Shown piece after piece: positions 12,693 through 20,379 of a stretch of 24,911 nucleotides of DNA (positions are counted from its first letter, which is position 1; each line of letters opens with the position of its first letter). The notes beneath the pieces were generated by a model. That model did not search any database, was not told the DNA's origin, and was given only the letters and a program-made list of their open reading frames with translations. Source of the DNA: an uncultured Christensenella sp. Its GTDB lineage: Bacteria > Bacillota > Clostridia > Christensenellales > UBA3700. Location of the stretch: assembly GCA_910579785.1 (NCBI GenBank), contig CAJTVJ010000025.1:1-24911 (forward strand), written 5' to 3'. The translations under genes and the position numbers were made by a program.

Positions 12693-15256
12693 TATTTTGC
12701 CTCCAACCAACTCTTGCCGCTTGAACAGTCGGCAATAAGTTTGACGTCAAAGTCGGGAGTGATATTCTGCATATTCTCCACCAAAAGTCTATGCACTCTC
12801 TCCTCTTCGTCGACAGGACAGTCTATGATAAGCTCGTCGTGCACTTGCATTATAAGCTTAGCCTTGAATCCGCCCTCTTTGAGTGCTTTGTGGACTTTGA
12901 GCATCGCCACTTTGATTATATCGCTTGCGCTGCCTTGCAACGGCATATTCATAGCTACTCTCTCGCCGAAGCTTCTGACATTATAGTTGGTAGCTTTGAG
13001 TTCCGGTATGTCGCGCCGTCTGTTCAGATATGTCGTGACGTAGCCTTGTTCTTTGGCAATTTCTACGCATTTGTCCATATACTCTTTGACCTTGGGATAC
13101 GTCGCGAAATACCCTGCGATAAAATCTCTTGCCATATATACGGGCACGCCCAAATCTTCGGACAGTCCAAAGTCGCTTATGCCGTAAATAATACCGAAGT
13201 TGACAGCCTTTGACTGCCGTCTCATCTCGTCGGTGACCATCTCGATAGGCACGCCGAATACCTTGCTTGCCGTCGTGCGGTGTATGTCGATATTGTTGTT
13301 GAACGCGTCTATCATAGTCTTATCGCCGCTGAATTGAGCCATAAGCCTCAGCTCTATCTGCGAATAATCGGCGCACACCAACACGTTGCCCTCGCTTGCG
13401 ACAAACATCTTGCGTATAAGTTTGCCGTCGCTCTTTCTTATAGGTATGTTTTGCAAATTGGGCTCTGTCGACGAAAGCCTGCCTGTCGAAGTCACAGTCT
13501 GTTTAAATATCGTGTGTATCTTCTTTTTGCTGTCGATAAGAGGCAGCATACCGTCAAGATAGGTCGATTTGAGTTTTGCAAGCTCTCTTTGACGAAGTAT
13601 CAACGGCACTATTGGATGTTGATTTTTTATAGAGTTGAGCACGTCGACGTTGGTCGAATATCCTCTCTTGGTCTTTTTGCCCGTCTTTAAGCCGAGATCC
13701 TCAAAAAGCACGCTCGCCAACTGCTGTGTAGAATTGACGTTGAACGGCTTGCCTGCCAACTCCATGATTTCGCTCAGCAGTCCGTCGAGTTCTGCCGAAA
13801 ACTTTTTATTAAGGTCATTGAGTACGTCTACGTCGACGCTAAAACCTTGATTCTCCATATCAAAAAGCACCCCGACAAGCGGCAACTCGACGTCTTGATA
13901 CAACTTGACAAGATTTTTTTCTTCAAGTTCCTTATCAATAATGTTATCAATATAATATATAAGCGCGGCTTCCTCTCCTTCGGGCAGGTTGTAGGCATTA
14001 AAAAGCTCTTGCTCACTCTTGTAATTGCGATTGGCGTCTACGAGATATGCTTTAAGCAAGACGTCGCTTTGCGCGCCGACGATATCAACTCCGTCATTGG
14101 AAAGCACGTGCATATTGTTTTTGAGGTCGTAACACACTTTGATTATGTCGGCGCTCTCAAAGACTCCCTTCATTGCGTCGATAAACTCGCTGTAATTTAT
14201 TCCCTCGCCGAAAAGATTGTCGGCAATGACAATATTAAAACACTCCTCGTCCGTCGCGACAGTGATACGCCTCGATAAGGAAAATGCAAATTTTCCCTTG
14301 ATGATGATATGCGATATCACTTCGCCGAGACCGTCCAGCGAATCTATATCCTTGACTTGCGGAAGAAATACCTCGGCTTGCCGCGCCGCGCTCTCGCTAT
14401 CTTCGCCGTCAAAGGTCATTCTGTCGGCTATCTTAGTGAGTTCCAAAGCTTTGAGAAGTCTCTTGACTTCCTCCGAAAAGACAGGCTTGAACTTCGCCTT
14501 GTCAAGGTCGTCAAACTCAACCGGCGAATGCACGTTGATCGTCGCAAGGTCGTATGACAGATACGCCATATCCTTGCTGTTGACAAGTTTTTCCTGCAAC
14601 TTGCCCTTTATCTCGTCTATATGCGCATACACCCCGTCCAAAGTGCCGTATTTGGCAAGCAAATCCCTGGCGGTCTTTTCTCCCACGCCGGCTACTCCCG
14701 GTATGTTGTCGGAAGCGTCGCCCATCAATGATTTGAGGTCTATTATCTGCGACGGCGCAAGACCTTCGCCTGCAAGCATCTTTTCGTCGTAAAACGCGAT
14801 CTCCGTAATTCCCTTTTTAGTTAGAAGCACCGTCGTCGTATCGTCTATAAGTTGAAGCGAATCCTTATCTCCCGTGACGATATACGTCTCTACCGCAAAT
14901 CTTTTGGCAAGCGTGCCTATTATGTCGTCAGCCTCATATCCGTCCATCTCCAAAATGGGTATGTTCATTGCCGCAAGTATTTCTTTGAGGGGAGCAAGCT
15001 GCGACGCAAGCTCCGTTGGCATCGGCTTTCGCGTAGCCTTGTATCCGTCGTACATCGACTTTCTGAAAGTCGGCGCCTTTCTGTCAAAAGTCGCGATTAT
15101 ATGCGTTGGGTCGTAAGTCGACACTATCTTCATAAGCATATTCATATATCCGAATATCGCTCCCGTAAACTGTCCCGAATGCGTCGAAAGATTCGGCAAA
15201 GCGTAGTAAGCTCTGTTTATCAAAGAGTTGGAATCCAATAAAATAAGTCTGTCCAT
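12692..15256 (-). CDS. polA: DNA polymerase I
   Basis: An 854-aa family A polymerase for repair and Okazaki-fragment maturation. The N-terminal 5' nuclease domain (1-280) keeps its acidic residues: LLDSNSLINRAYY, EADDIIG, VTGDKDSLQL and MGDASDNIPG. The middle domain (about 300-460) has lost the 3'-5' exonuclease DxE motif and its other catalytic residues, as in many Gram-positive PolA, so it should not proofread. The polymerase domain has motif A (DYSQIELR, 630-637), motif B (RRQSKAVNFGIIYG, 679-692) and motif C (VHDE, about 805-808). GAGGT precedes the ATG. Confidence 0.97.
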   Translation of the reverse strand: MDRLILLDSNSLINRAYYALPNLSTHSGQFTGAIFGYMNMLMKIVSTYDPTHIIATFDRKAPTFRKSMYDGYKATRKPMPTELASQLAPLKEILAAMNIPILEMDGYEADDIIGTLAKRFAVETYIVTGDKDSLQLIDDTTTVLLTKKGITEIAFYDEKMLAGEGLAPSQIIDLKSLMGDASDNIPGVAGVGEKTARDLLAKYGTLDGVYAHIDEIKGKLQEKLVNSKDMAYLSYDLATINVHSPVEFDDLDKAKFKPVFSEEVKRLLKALELTKIADRMTFDGEDSESAARQAEVFLPQVKDIDSLDGLGEVISHIIIKGKFAFSLSRRITVATDEECFNIVIADNLFGEGINYSEFIDAMKGVFESADIIKVCYDLKNNMHVLSNDGVDIVGAQSDVLLKAYLVDANRNYKSEQELFNAYNLPEGEEAALIYYIDNIIDKELEEKNLVKLYQDVELPLVGVLFDMENQGFSVDVDVLNDLNKKFSAELDGLLSEIMELAGKPFNVNSTQQLASVLFEDLGLKTGKKTKRGYSTNVDVLNSIKNQHPIVPLILRQRELAKLKSTYLDGMLPLIDSKKKIHTIFKQTVTSTGRLSSTEPNLQNIPIRKSDGKLIRKMFVASEGNVLVCADYSQIELRLMAQFSGDKTMIDAFNNNIDIHRTTASKVFGVPIEMVTDEMRRQSKAVNFGIIYGISDFGLSEDLGVPVYMARDFIAGYFATYPKVKEYMDKCVEIAKEQGYVTTYLNRRRDIPELKATNYNVRSFGERVAMNMPLQGSASDIIKVAMLKVHKALKEGGFKAKLIMQVHDELIIDCPVDEEERVHRLLVENMQNITPDFDVKLIADCSSGKSWLEAK

Positions 15257-15273
15257 AAATACCTCATATTGAT

Positions 15274-15302
15274 ATTATACATTATCCCGCAAAAAATTTC
15301 AA
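15274..15302 (-). promoter_or_regulatory. Promoter of polA-coaE
   Basis: On the minus strand TTGAAA (15297-15302), a 17-bp spacer and TATAAT (15274-15279), with the polA start 18 bp beyond the -10 box. Confidence 0.75.
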
Positions 15303-15648
15303 TTATAATCACAAAGATTAACGCATTAGCGACTTTTAAAGACCTTATTCCGCGCCTGTAAAATCGTATAAAATTTAAAGCATATATGCTTCTGCATTTT
15401 AGAATATTTTTGCCGACGGTATGCTACGCCTAAAAAAATATTTATATGACTGAAATTATTGACATAAATGAAATCTTTTATCCTCAAAAAGTAAAAAATA
15501 TAAAAAAATTGTACTTTTTGAGTAATTTTTTATGGACAAAACGGCATATAATAAAAAGAAAAATAGAGAAATTTCTTATGAAATCAGCAGCCTTTAAAAT
15601 ATATCTAAGATTTTGCAAAGCAATATGCGTGCATAAATCAAAGTCGTG
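15303..15648. other. AT-rich intergenic stretch with one strong palindrome
   Basis: This stretch lies between the divergent polA and phosphate-transporter promoters. It is rich in A and T. Its only distinct structure is the 11-bp inverted repeat listed at 15483-15522. An 85-codon open frame from 15446 lacks a ribosome site and has lysine-rich, low-complexity composition, so I do not call it. Confidence 0.5.
15483..15522 (+). terminator. Long inverted repeat followed by T-run
   Basis: CTCAAAAAGTA and TACTTTTTGAG are perfect 11-bp arms separated by 18 AT-rich bases, then TAATTTTTT follows. It could end an unseen short transcript, attenuate the phosphate-transporter gene, or serve as an operator. 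The stem is weak in GC, so its terminator role is uncertain. Confidence 0.4.
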
Positions 15649-15657
15649 TGCTATAAT
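15649..15657 (+). promoter_or_regulatory. Extended -10 promoter of the phosphate-transporter gene
   Basis: TGCTATAAT is a full extended -10 element (TGnTATAAT). No -35 box stands at 17 bp, as is usual for this class. The expected start point, about 15664-15665, is 2-3 nt ahead of the ATG at 15667. Confidence 0.6.
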
Positions 15658-15666
15658 AATGTCGAT

Positions 15667-17607
15667 ATGTTTGAATCTATATTACTTTTATTGGGTGGCT
15701 TAGGCACATTCCTCGTTGGACTCAAAATGATGGGCGACAATCTGCAAAACATTGCCGGAAATCGCCTTAAACCTCTTTTTAACAAAGTCAGCAACAATAA
15801 ATTTATGGGTATTGCGACAGGCGCCGGTATAACCGCAGTCATACAGTCGTCATCTGCTACTACCGTCATGGTCGTGGGCTTTGTCAATGCCGGAATGATG
15901 ACGCTCAAACAGGCGACGAGCATTATCATGGGAGCCAACATTGGTACGACTATCACCGCGCAGATAACCGCGCTTCAAAGTCTGCCGATAACTCCTTTTT
16001 TGACGGCATTTGCCTGCGTGGGCGCATTTATGGCAATGTCGAGCAAAGATAAGATAGCCAAATCGGGTATGTTGATAAGCGGCGTTGGTCTTATATTTGT
16101 CGGCATGATATTTATGTCAAATTCAATGAAGGATTTCAGTCAGAGCCAAAAGGTAATCGACCTGCTCTCCTCTGTCACCAATCCTTTCTTGCTTATGCTG
16201 ATAGGTCTTGTATTCACTGCGCTTATTCAATCCTCGTCGGCGACTACTTCGATACTTATCACACTGTGTTCGGTCACTGCCGACGGCGTGTCGCTGATGT
16301 CTCTGCAAAGCGCGATATTCGTGACTTTGGGTATCAACATAGGCACTTGCGTAACTGCAATGCTCGCCTCCATCGGCGCAAATACCAACGCAAAGAGAGC
16401 GTCCGTCATACACTTGCTCTTCAACGTATTCGGCACTTTGATCTTCTTGATATTTATCTTTGTCGCGCCGCTTATAAGCGAAAAACTGGCAATGCACTAT
16501 TGGCTTTCTAAGGCATTCCCGCTGGTGAGCACGCAGATAGCAATGTTCCATACGATATTCAACGTACTCGCGACTTTGATGCTCTTGCCGTTTACAGGCG
16601 GATTGACCAAATTGGCAACCATCATAATTAGAGATAAGAAGATCCCAGACGCGGAAGAGAGTCAAGACAAAGACTATAAATTTGCCTTTATTGACGAAAG
16701 AATACTCAAAAGCCCTTCCATCGCTCTTATGATGCTGAGAAAAGAGGTCGTTGCGATGGCGCAGCTGTCAAAACAAAACCTCGACATAGCGATAGAGTGT
16801 ATCACCGAACTTAACTTTGATAAGGAAGAGGACTTTGCCGCAAGAGAAAAGAAAATTGACTTTCTCAACAAGAAGCTGACCAAATACGCGGTAAAGATAT
16901 CTGCAAAAGATATATCGTATAAAGAAGAAAAAGAAATCGCGTCTTTCTATCACGCGATAAGCGACATAGAGAGAGTGGGCGACTATGCAGAAAATATTTG
17001 CGAATCCGCGCACGAACTCGTCGACTATAAGTTGACCTTCTCCCCTACCGCGATAGAAGAAATCAAAATGATGAAAGGCGCAGTCGACAAGCTGTATGAA
17101 AACGTGCTGACAGCCTTTGAGGAAAAGAGCCTTGCGCTCATAGACGAAGTCGACGGATACGAAGACCTTGTCGACACCTACAACGAAGACCTTGCAAGAA
17201 ATCATATCGTAAGATTGCACAACAGCGAATGCTCGTCGGAAAGCGGAGGTATATTCCTCTCAATCGTCAGCAACTTAGAGAGAGTCGCCGACCACTTCCG
17301 CAACGTATTTACAAGCATGAAGTCTTACGTCTCCCCCGTCAAAGTCAAAGCCAACGTAAGAGAGGGCGACAGCAACTTGCACGATTTATCAAACGACCAA
17401 GTGTCTGCTGACATTGACACTTCTTCTGTCAACGCATCTCTGCAAGACACATCTGCAATCGTCAGCGATACGACTGCAACATTTACAAATGCAAATGACA
17501 ACGTCAACACCGACACCGCAAACGCAGTGGAAGAAGCCGCCGAAAGCGAAGAAATATCTCAAACTTCCGACGAAATTACCACGACTGACGTAAGCGAAAA
17601 TAAGTGA
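15667..17607 (+). CDS. Na+/phosphate cotransporter family protein with PhoU-like domain
   Basis: 646 aa from the ATG at 15667. About eight to nine membrane helices (1-330) contain the two QSSSATT signatures (60-66 and 188-194) of the NptA/PNaS family, which moves phosphate with sodium. A cytoplasmic PhoU-like helical domain follows (about 350-560), with ISDIERVGDYAENI and SNLERVADHFRNV. The last 80 residues are a low-complexity tail rich in Ser, Thr, Asp and Asn. I chose 15667 because FESILLLLGGLGTFLVG is the family N-terminus; the GTG at 15646 would overlap the promoter. There is no Shine-Dalgarno, so the mRNA is probably leaderless. A strong terminator follows. Confidence 0.9.
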   Translation: MFESILLLLGGLGTFLVGLKMMGDNLQNIAGNRLKPLFNKVSNNKFMGIATGAGITAVIQSSSATTVMVVGFVNAGMMTLKQATSIIMGANIGTTITAQITALQSLPITPFLTAFACVGAFMAMSSKDKIAKSGMLISGVGLIFVGMIFMSNSMKDFSQSQKVIDLLSSVTNPFLLMLIGLVFTALIQSSSATTSILITLCSVTADGVSLMSLQSAIFVTLGINIGTCVTAMLASIGANTNAKRASVIHLLFNVFGTLIFLIFIFVAPLISEKLAMHYWLSKAFPLVSTQIAMFHTIFNVLATLMLLPFTGGLTKLATIIIRDKKIPDAEESQDKDYKFAFIDERILKSPSIALMMLRKEVVAMAQLSKQNLDIAIECITELNFDKEEDFAAREKKIDFLNKKLTKYAVKISAKDISYKEEKEIASFYHAISDIERVGDYAENICESAHELVDYKLTFSPTAIEEIKMMKGAVDKLYENVLTAFEEKSLALIDEVDGYEDLVDTYNEDLARNHIVRLHNSECSSESGGIFLSIVSNLERVADHFRNVFTSMKSYVSPVKVKANVREGDSNLHDLSNDQVSADIDTSSVNASLQDTSAIVSDTTATFTNANDNVNTDTANAVEEAAESEEISQTSDEITTTDVSENK

Positions 17608-17668
17608 CGGCAAGACAAATCATAGACAGTAACTTATCAAATAAAAAATCAGAATAGCAAATAAATAT

Positions 17669-17700
17669 ACCCACGCTTTTCGCGTGGGTTTGTGTTTTTT
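17669..17700 (+). terminator. Terminator of the phosphate-transporter gene
   Basis: An 8-bp stem ACCCACGC, loop TTTTC, GCGTGGGT, followed by TTGTGTTTTTT. It lies about 60 bp after the stop codon. Confidence 0.85.
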
Positions 17701-17710
17701 AATCGTCCGT

Positions 17711-17726
17711 CGCCTATGTATAGGCG
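17711..17726. promoter_or_regulatory. Perfect inverted repeat
   Basis: CGCCTAT, GT, ATAGGCG. It lies just beyond the transporter terminator in a stretch with no genes. A second short palindrome (GCGCG/GCGCGC) follows at about 17739-17751. The role is unknown. Confidence 0.3.
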
Positions 17727-17822
17727 CATATGCCGCAACGCGCGGAGCGCGCCAATCTTTGGGCTGCCGTGCATTCGGACTTAGTTGACGTATTGTTTAT
17801 AGGTAATCCTTATGCAGTCATA

Positions 17823-17850
17823 TCGAGCGCAGTCGAGATATCTACTAATC
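17823..17850 (-). repeat. Solo repeat end
   Basis: TCGAGCGCAGTCGAGATATC ending in ACTAATC is the outer-end motif of the interspersed family in reverse orientation. No matching left end was found upstream. Confidence 0.6.
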
Positions 17851-17864
17851 TTTTTATTTAAATT

Positions 17865-17952
17865 GTTGAGATTTCTCCACTACGGTCGTAAGGAGCGCAG
17901 CGACGGCATAGCGAGCCAGCAGGTGCGTCTTGGGCGAGCGTCAATGACGATT
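17865..17952 (+). repeat. Composite repeat unit, tandem copy 1
   Basis: An 88-bp unit from GTTGAGATTTCTCCAC to TGACGATT containing the full GC-rich module. It is repeated 106 bp downstream with 6 differences over 88 positions. It lacks a right end of its own before the next unit begins. Confidence 0.85.
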
Positions 17953-17970
17953 ATATCTTATGTTCACAAT

Positions 17971-18118
17971 GTTGAGATTTCTCCACTACGGTCGTAGGGA
18001 GCGCAGCGACGGCATAGCGAGCAAGCAGATGCGCCTCGTGCGAGCGTCAATGACGATTTCCTCATAAGCATGTAAGTAAATATTTGGTCACTTCGAGCGT
18101 AGTCGAGAAGTCTAATCA
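17971..18118 (+). mobile_element. Composite repeat, tandem copy 2, with both ends
   Basis: The unit 17971-18058 matches copy 1. It continues through the linker CATGTAAGTAAATATTTG to the right end CTTCGAGCGTAGTCGAG...CTAATC. Left and right ends are inverted repeats over about 20 bp. The size and internal order are those of the element at 11901-12048. Confidence 0.7.
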
Positions 18119-18130
18119 AGTTAAATGAGT

Positions 18131-18189
18131 ACCGACAAAATGTAGCGTAAGCGTGCATTTTCGTTTGGTCGGTAGGGGCGGAACCCGAC
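18131..18189. other. Structured segment with competing stems
   Basis: ACCGAC (18131-18136) pairs with GTCGGT (18168-18173), and AAAATG (18137-18142) pairs with CATTTT (18156-18161). GTCGG (18168-18172) can instead pair with CCGAC (18185-18189). The part TAGGGGCGGAACCC resembles a common clostridial dispersed repeat as I recall it. No gene is attached. Confidence 0.35.
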
Positions 18190-18200
18190 TGTATGTTTAG

Positions 18201-18227
18201 CAATCACTTTGCTTTGTAAAGTGATTG
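18201..18227 (+). terminator. Hairpin between repeats and prophage
   Basis: A perfect 10-bp stem CAATCACTTT, 7-nt loop, AAAGTGATTG, followed by TGTATTTT. The T-run is poor and on the plus strand, so it could stop plus-strand read-through into the prophage. No plus-strand gene lies immediately upstream. Confidence 0.4.
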
Positions 18228-18261
18228 TGTATTTTAATATAAGCCTCCATACTTGGGAAAT

Positions 18262-18349
18262 AATCGTCACCGACGCTCGCCCAAGACGCTACCGCTGGCT
18301 CGCTATTCCGTCGCTTCGCTCCTTACGCCCAACGCGGAGAGGTCTAATC
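18262..18349 (-). repeat. Composite repeat, inverted copy
   Basis: On the minus strand this begins GATTAGACCTCTCCGCG and runs through the GC-rich module to GGTGACGATT. It is closest to the element at 8409. With the plus-oriented copies at 17865 and 17971 it creates long inverted repeats a few hundred bases apart. Confidence 0.8.
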
Positions 18350-18361
18350 CTCTTTTAATTC

Positions 18362-18404
18362 GATGAGATTTCTCCGCTACGCTTACGCTTCGGTCGAAAT
18401 GACA
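18362..18404 (+). repeat. Solo repeat end next to the prophage
   Basis: GATGAGATTTCTCCGC ... CTTCGGTCGAAATGACA, the left-end motif in its fullest form. It lies 50 bp from the holin stop codon and pairs in an inverted sense with the outer end at 18334-18349. Confidence 0.7.
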
Positions 18405-18453
18405 TAATATTTGTATCGTACTAAAATACAAAGACCGCCTTATAGACATACAG

Positions 18454-18684
18454 TTATTCTTCTCTATTTTCTTTACCGTCTGTTTCTTCGCCTGAATTAT
18501 CGTCGTTTGTCTCGGGCTTGCTGCTTCTTTTTAGTATGCCGCCCAAGGCTAGGGCGCCGAGCAGCGTCATCATAGTTTGACTTATATAAGGTATATCTAG
18601 TTTTGTCGATATACCTTGCAATACGACGGTCAGCACTCCGACGACCGACACCCAAAATTCATAGCTCTTTAATTTGTTGATCAT
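18454..18684 (-). CDS. Putative phage holin
   Basis: A 76-aa protein with two hydrophobic segments (about 10-24 and 37-50) and a charged hydrophilic tail rich in Asp, Glu and Lys. The form and N-terminus (MINKLKSYEFWVSVVGVL) match small Gram-positive phage holins, which open the membrane at lysis. I start it at 18684 because AAGGAG lies 5 bp ahead; the GTG at 18690 would touch the SD itself. The ATG overlaps the stop of the BhlA-like gene (ATGA). It is the last gene of the prophage module seen here, and no endolysin follows. Confidence 0.75.
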   Translation of the reverse strand: MINKLKSYEFWVSVVGVLTVVLQGISTKLDIPYISQTMMTLLGALALGGILKRSSKPETNDDNSGEETDGKENREE

Positions 18685-18974
18685 ACACACTCCTTTGCAA
18701 GTTGCGAGGCGTCGTCATTGGGAGTTTCGCCGGCTTTTTCTTCGCAAAGCTTGCTTATCAATTCCTCAGTATAGTCCTTGAAATTACGCTCCATACCCTC
18801 GATGCTTTCGTCTAGCTCCTTCATATATTCGAGATCCTTTGCAAGCGAGGATATGGTATCTTGATATTTGACTTCCCTGACCTTGCTGTCTTTGAGCTGG
18901 TATATCAAAAGCACACAAAAAAGCAATGCCCAAAGTCCGTCGCTTATCGCGAGTTCTAATATGTTATCCCACAT
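18681..18974 (-). CDS. BhlA/UviB-like holin-type protein
   Basis: A 97-aa protein with one N-terminal membrane helix (DGLWALLFCVLLIYQL, about 12-27), a basic stretch (KDSKVREVKYQ) and a coiled-coil-like cytoplasmic tail. This is the layout of the BhlA/UviB family, described as holin-like and bacteriocin-secretion proteins. The start is the ATG at 18974, with GAGG upstream; the longer open frame above it lies in the out-of-frame coding region of the coiled-coil gene. Its 4-bp overlap with the holin suggests a two-component lysis unit. Confidence 0.75.
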   Translation of the reverse strand: MWDNILELAISDGLWALLFCVLLIYQLKDSKVREVKYQDTISSLAKDLEYMKELDESIEGMERNFKDYTEELISKLCEEKAGETPNDDASQLAKECV

Positions 18975-18981
18975 AGCCGCC

Positions 18982-19974
18982 TCACTTTTTGGCAATGCTC
19001 GAAAGCAACTTTCCAAAGTAATTTCCAAGATAATCCTGCAATTCTTTATTCTCTTCGAGCATCTGCAAAGCCGCGTCTTTCGGCAGAGCCGAATAATACT
19101 CATATGCAAGATTATAGCGCTTTTGATAGCTCTCCAACTTCTTGCCGGAATATCCGTACTTGTTTTCCATAGCCTTAATTTCCAACTCGTCTTTCTTTCT
19201 CTTGACAAGCTGATCTTCGATTGCCTGCGCTCTGTCGGCAATATACTTGCTTTGCTTTTCTCTCAGCGTGTTGTTGTATTTATCTATCTTTTCGATCTCG
19301 CTCTTTCGCTTTTCCAGCAAGCTGTCGATTTGATTTTGCAGCTTCTGCGCATAAGACAGATCTAGCTCTTGCAGGGCTACGTTTTCTTCGCCTTTGAGTT
19401 TTGCAATTTCGGCGTTGAGCGCGTCGACGCCCACTTGCAGATCGCCCATAAGTGACTCAATTTGCCTTTGTCTCATATTCTCATTGGCTTGCTTACTGCC
19501 GCTTGTAATAGAAGATCTGTACAGCCCCTTTTTGACAAGTTCCTTTTCGATAGCCTTTTGAAAATCGTCATACTCGCTGTCGATTGCCTTTTTATCATTG
19601 TCGAATTGCATCTGAGCTCCGTCTATCTTGCTTTGAACTCCGTCGACTTTCGTCTTATAAGAGTCGTTGACTTTTTGCTTTTCATCTCCAAGCAACTTAT
19701 CAAACTCCTCTTTTGTCTTATTCTTTATCGTATCGGCGTCGTCGCCCTCATATTTAAGAAATTCAAAGGTCTGTTCTTCGGGCAGCAAATCGCTGATATC
19801 TTCATAGCCGCCTCCCACGTCGTAATCGTTTGCTTCAAATTCTTCTTTGAGTTTTCCCAGCTCTTCGTTGAGCTTCTTTTCGTCCTCTGCATACTCGGAA
19901 GTATCCACCTTATCGGCTTGCTTTTTGCCGGTGAAAAACTCTTTGACCTTTTTTGTAAAATCATTCCACGACAT
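18982..19974 (-). CDS. Long coiled-coil phage protein (probable ejection protein)
   Basis: A 330-aa soluble protein, highly charged and almost wholly helical, with heptad-like stretches over about 100-170 and 185-285 (for example KLQNQIDSLLEKRKSEIEKI). No enzyme motif. The N-terminus WNDFTKKVKEFF is amphipathic. In P22-type phages the genes after gp10 encode internal proteins ejected with DNA, and position plus composition point that way; a tail-spike chaperone or second scaffold cannot be excluded. It overlaps the 136-aa gene by 14 bp and has a strong AAGGAG site. Confidence 0.6.
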   Translation of the reverse strand: MSWNDFTKKVKEFFTGKKQADKVDTSEYAEDEKKLNEELGKLKEEFEANDYDVGGGYEDISDLLPEEQTFEFLKYEGDDADTIKNKTKEEFDKLLGDEKQKVNDSYKTKVDGVQSKIDGAQMQFDNDKKAIDSEYDDFQKAIEKELVKKGLYRSSITSGSKQANENMRQRQIESLMGDLQVGVDALNAEIAKLKGEENVALQELDLSYAQKLQNQIDSLLEKRKSEIEKIDKYNNTLREKQSKYIADRAQAIEDQLVKRKKDELEIKAMENKYGYSGKKLESYQKRYNLAYEYYSALPKDAALQMLEENKELQDYLGNYFGKLLSSIAKK

Positions 19975-20371
19975 TCTTTTCTCCTTTTTTCGATGATAAT
20001 GTTGAGTTGTTTATTTTTGAAATTATGCCTGATATGCGCACCTTGCCGGCGACGATATTTGCGCCTGCGCACACCTGTATCGTACGTTTGCCTTTGGGCA
20101 GAGGCAGATTGACGATATCAATCGGCGAATTGGAAGTCGATACGGAATTGCCGTCCAAGAAAATTTCGCAAGTCATAGCTTCGCTCTGCGACTGCGCAAG
20201 CACTGTCTCGACTTCTATCTCACCGCCCTGCGACTGCACTTCAACTTCAAGATACGCAACGCCGTCTTCGCAGCTCATGACAAAATTTTTGCATAGCTCA
20301 GACGTCGCGATATGCCTCTGCAAAGCCTCGCTTAAATCGTCAAGCATAATCTCCATCTTTTTGTCTTTCAT
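19961..20371 (-). CDS. Unknown small phage structural protein
   Basis: 136 aa. The first 35 residues are helical, and the rest is predicted beta-rich with a compact pattern (GVAYLEVEVQSQGGEIEVE ... KGKRTIQVCAGANIVAGKV). This resembles a beta-sandwich, perhaps a carbohydrate- or fibre-like domain. I do not recognise the family. It sits between the gp10-like and coiled-coil genes and has a good GGAG site at the end of the preceding gene. A role in the virion is inferred from position. Confidence 0.6.
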   Translation of the reverse strand: MKDKKMEIMLDDLSEALQRHIATSELCKNFVMSCEDGVAYLEVEVQSQGGEIEVETVLAQSQSEAMTCEIFLDGNSVSTSNSPIDIVNLPLPKGKRTIQVCAGANIVAGKVRISGIISKINNSTLSSKKGEKNVVE

Positions 20372-20379
20372 AAATTCTC

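Noticed and set aside
14000..15241. Plus-strand frames over polA (such as 14217-14792)
   Set aside because: They are mirror-frame shadows of polA, with no ribosome sites or domains.
15446..15703. 85-codon frame before the phosphate transporter
   Set aside because: There is no ribosome site, the composition is lysine-rich and AT-driven, and it overlaps the transporter start.
17812..17997. 61-codon plus-strand frame
   Set aside because: It is an artefact of the GC-rich repeat, which happens to be open in this frame.
17865..18058. Possible CRISPR array
   Set aside because: There are only two imperfect 88-bp units with an 18-bp gap and no cas genes; unit and spacer sizes do not fit.
18975..19241. 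Longer version of the BhlA-like gene
   Set aside because: It lies out of frame within the coiled-coil gene and its residues are shadow coding; the ATG at 18974 starts a family-like N-terminus.
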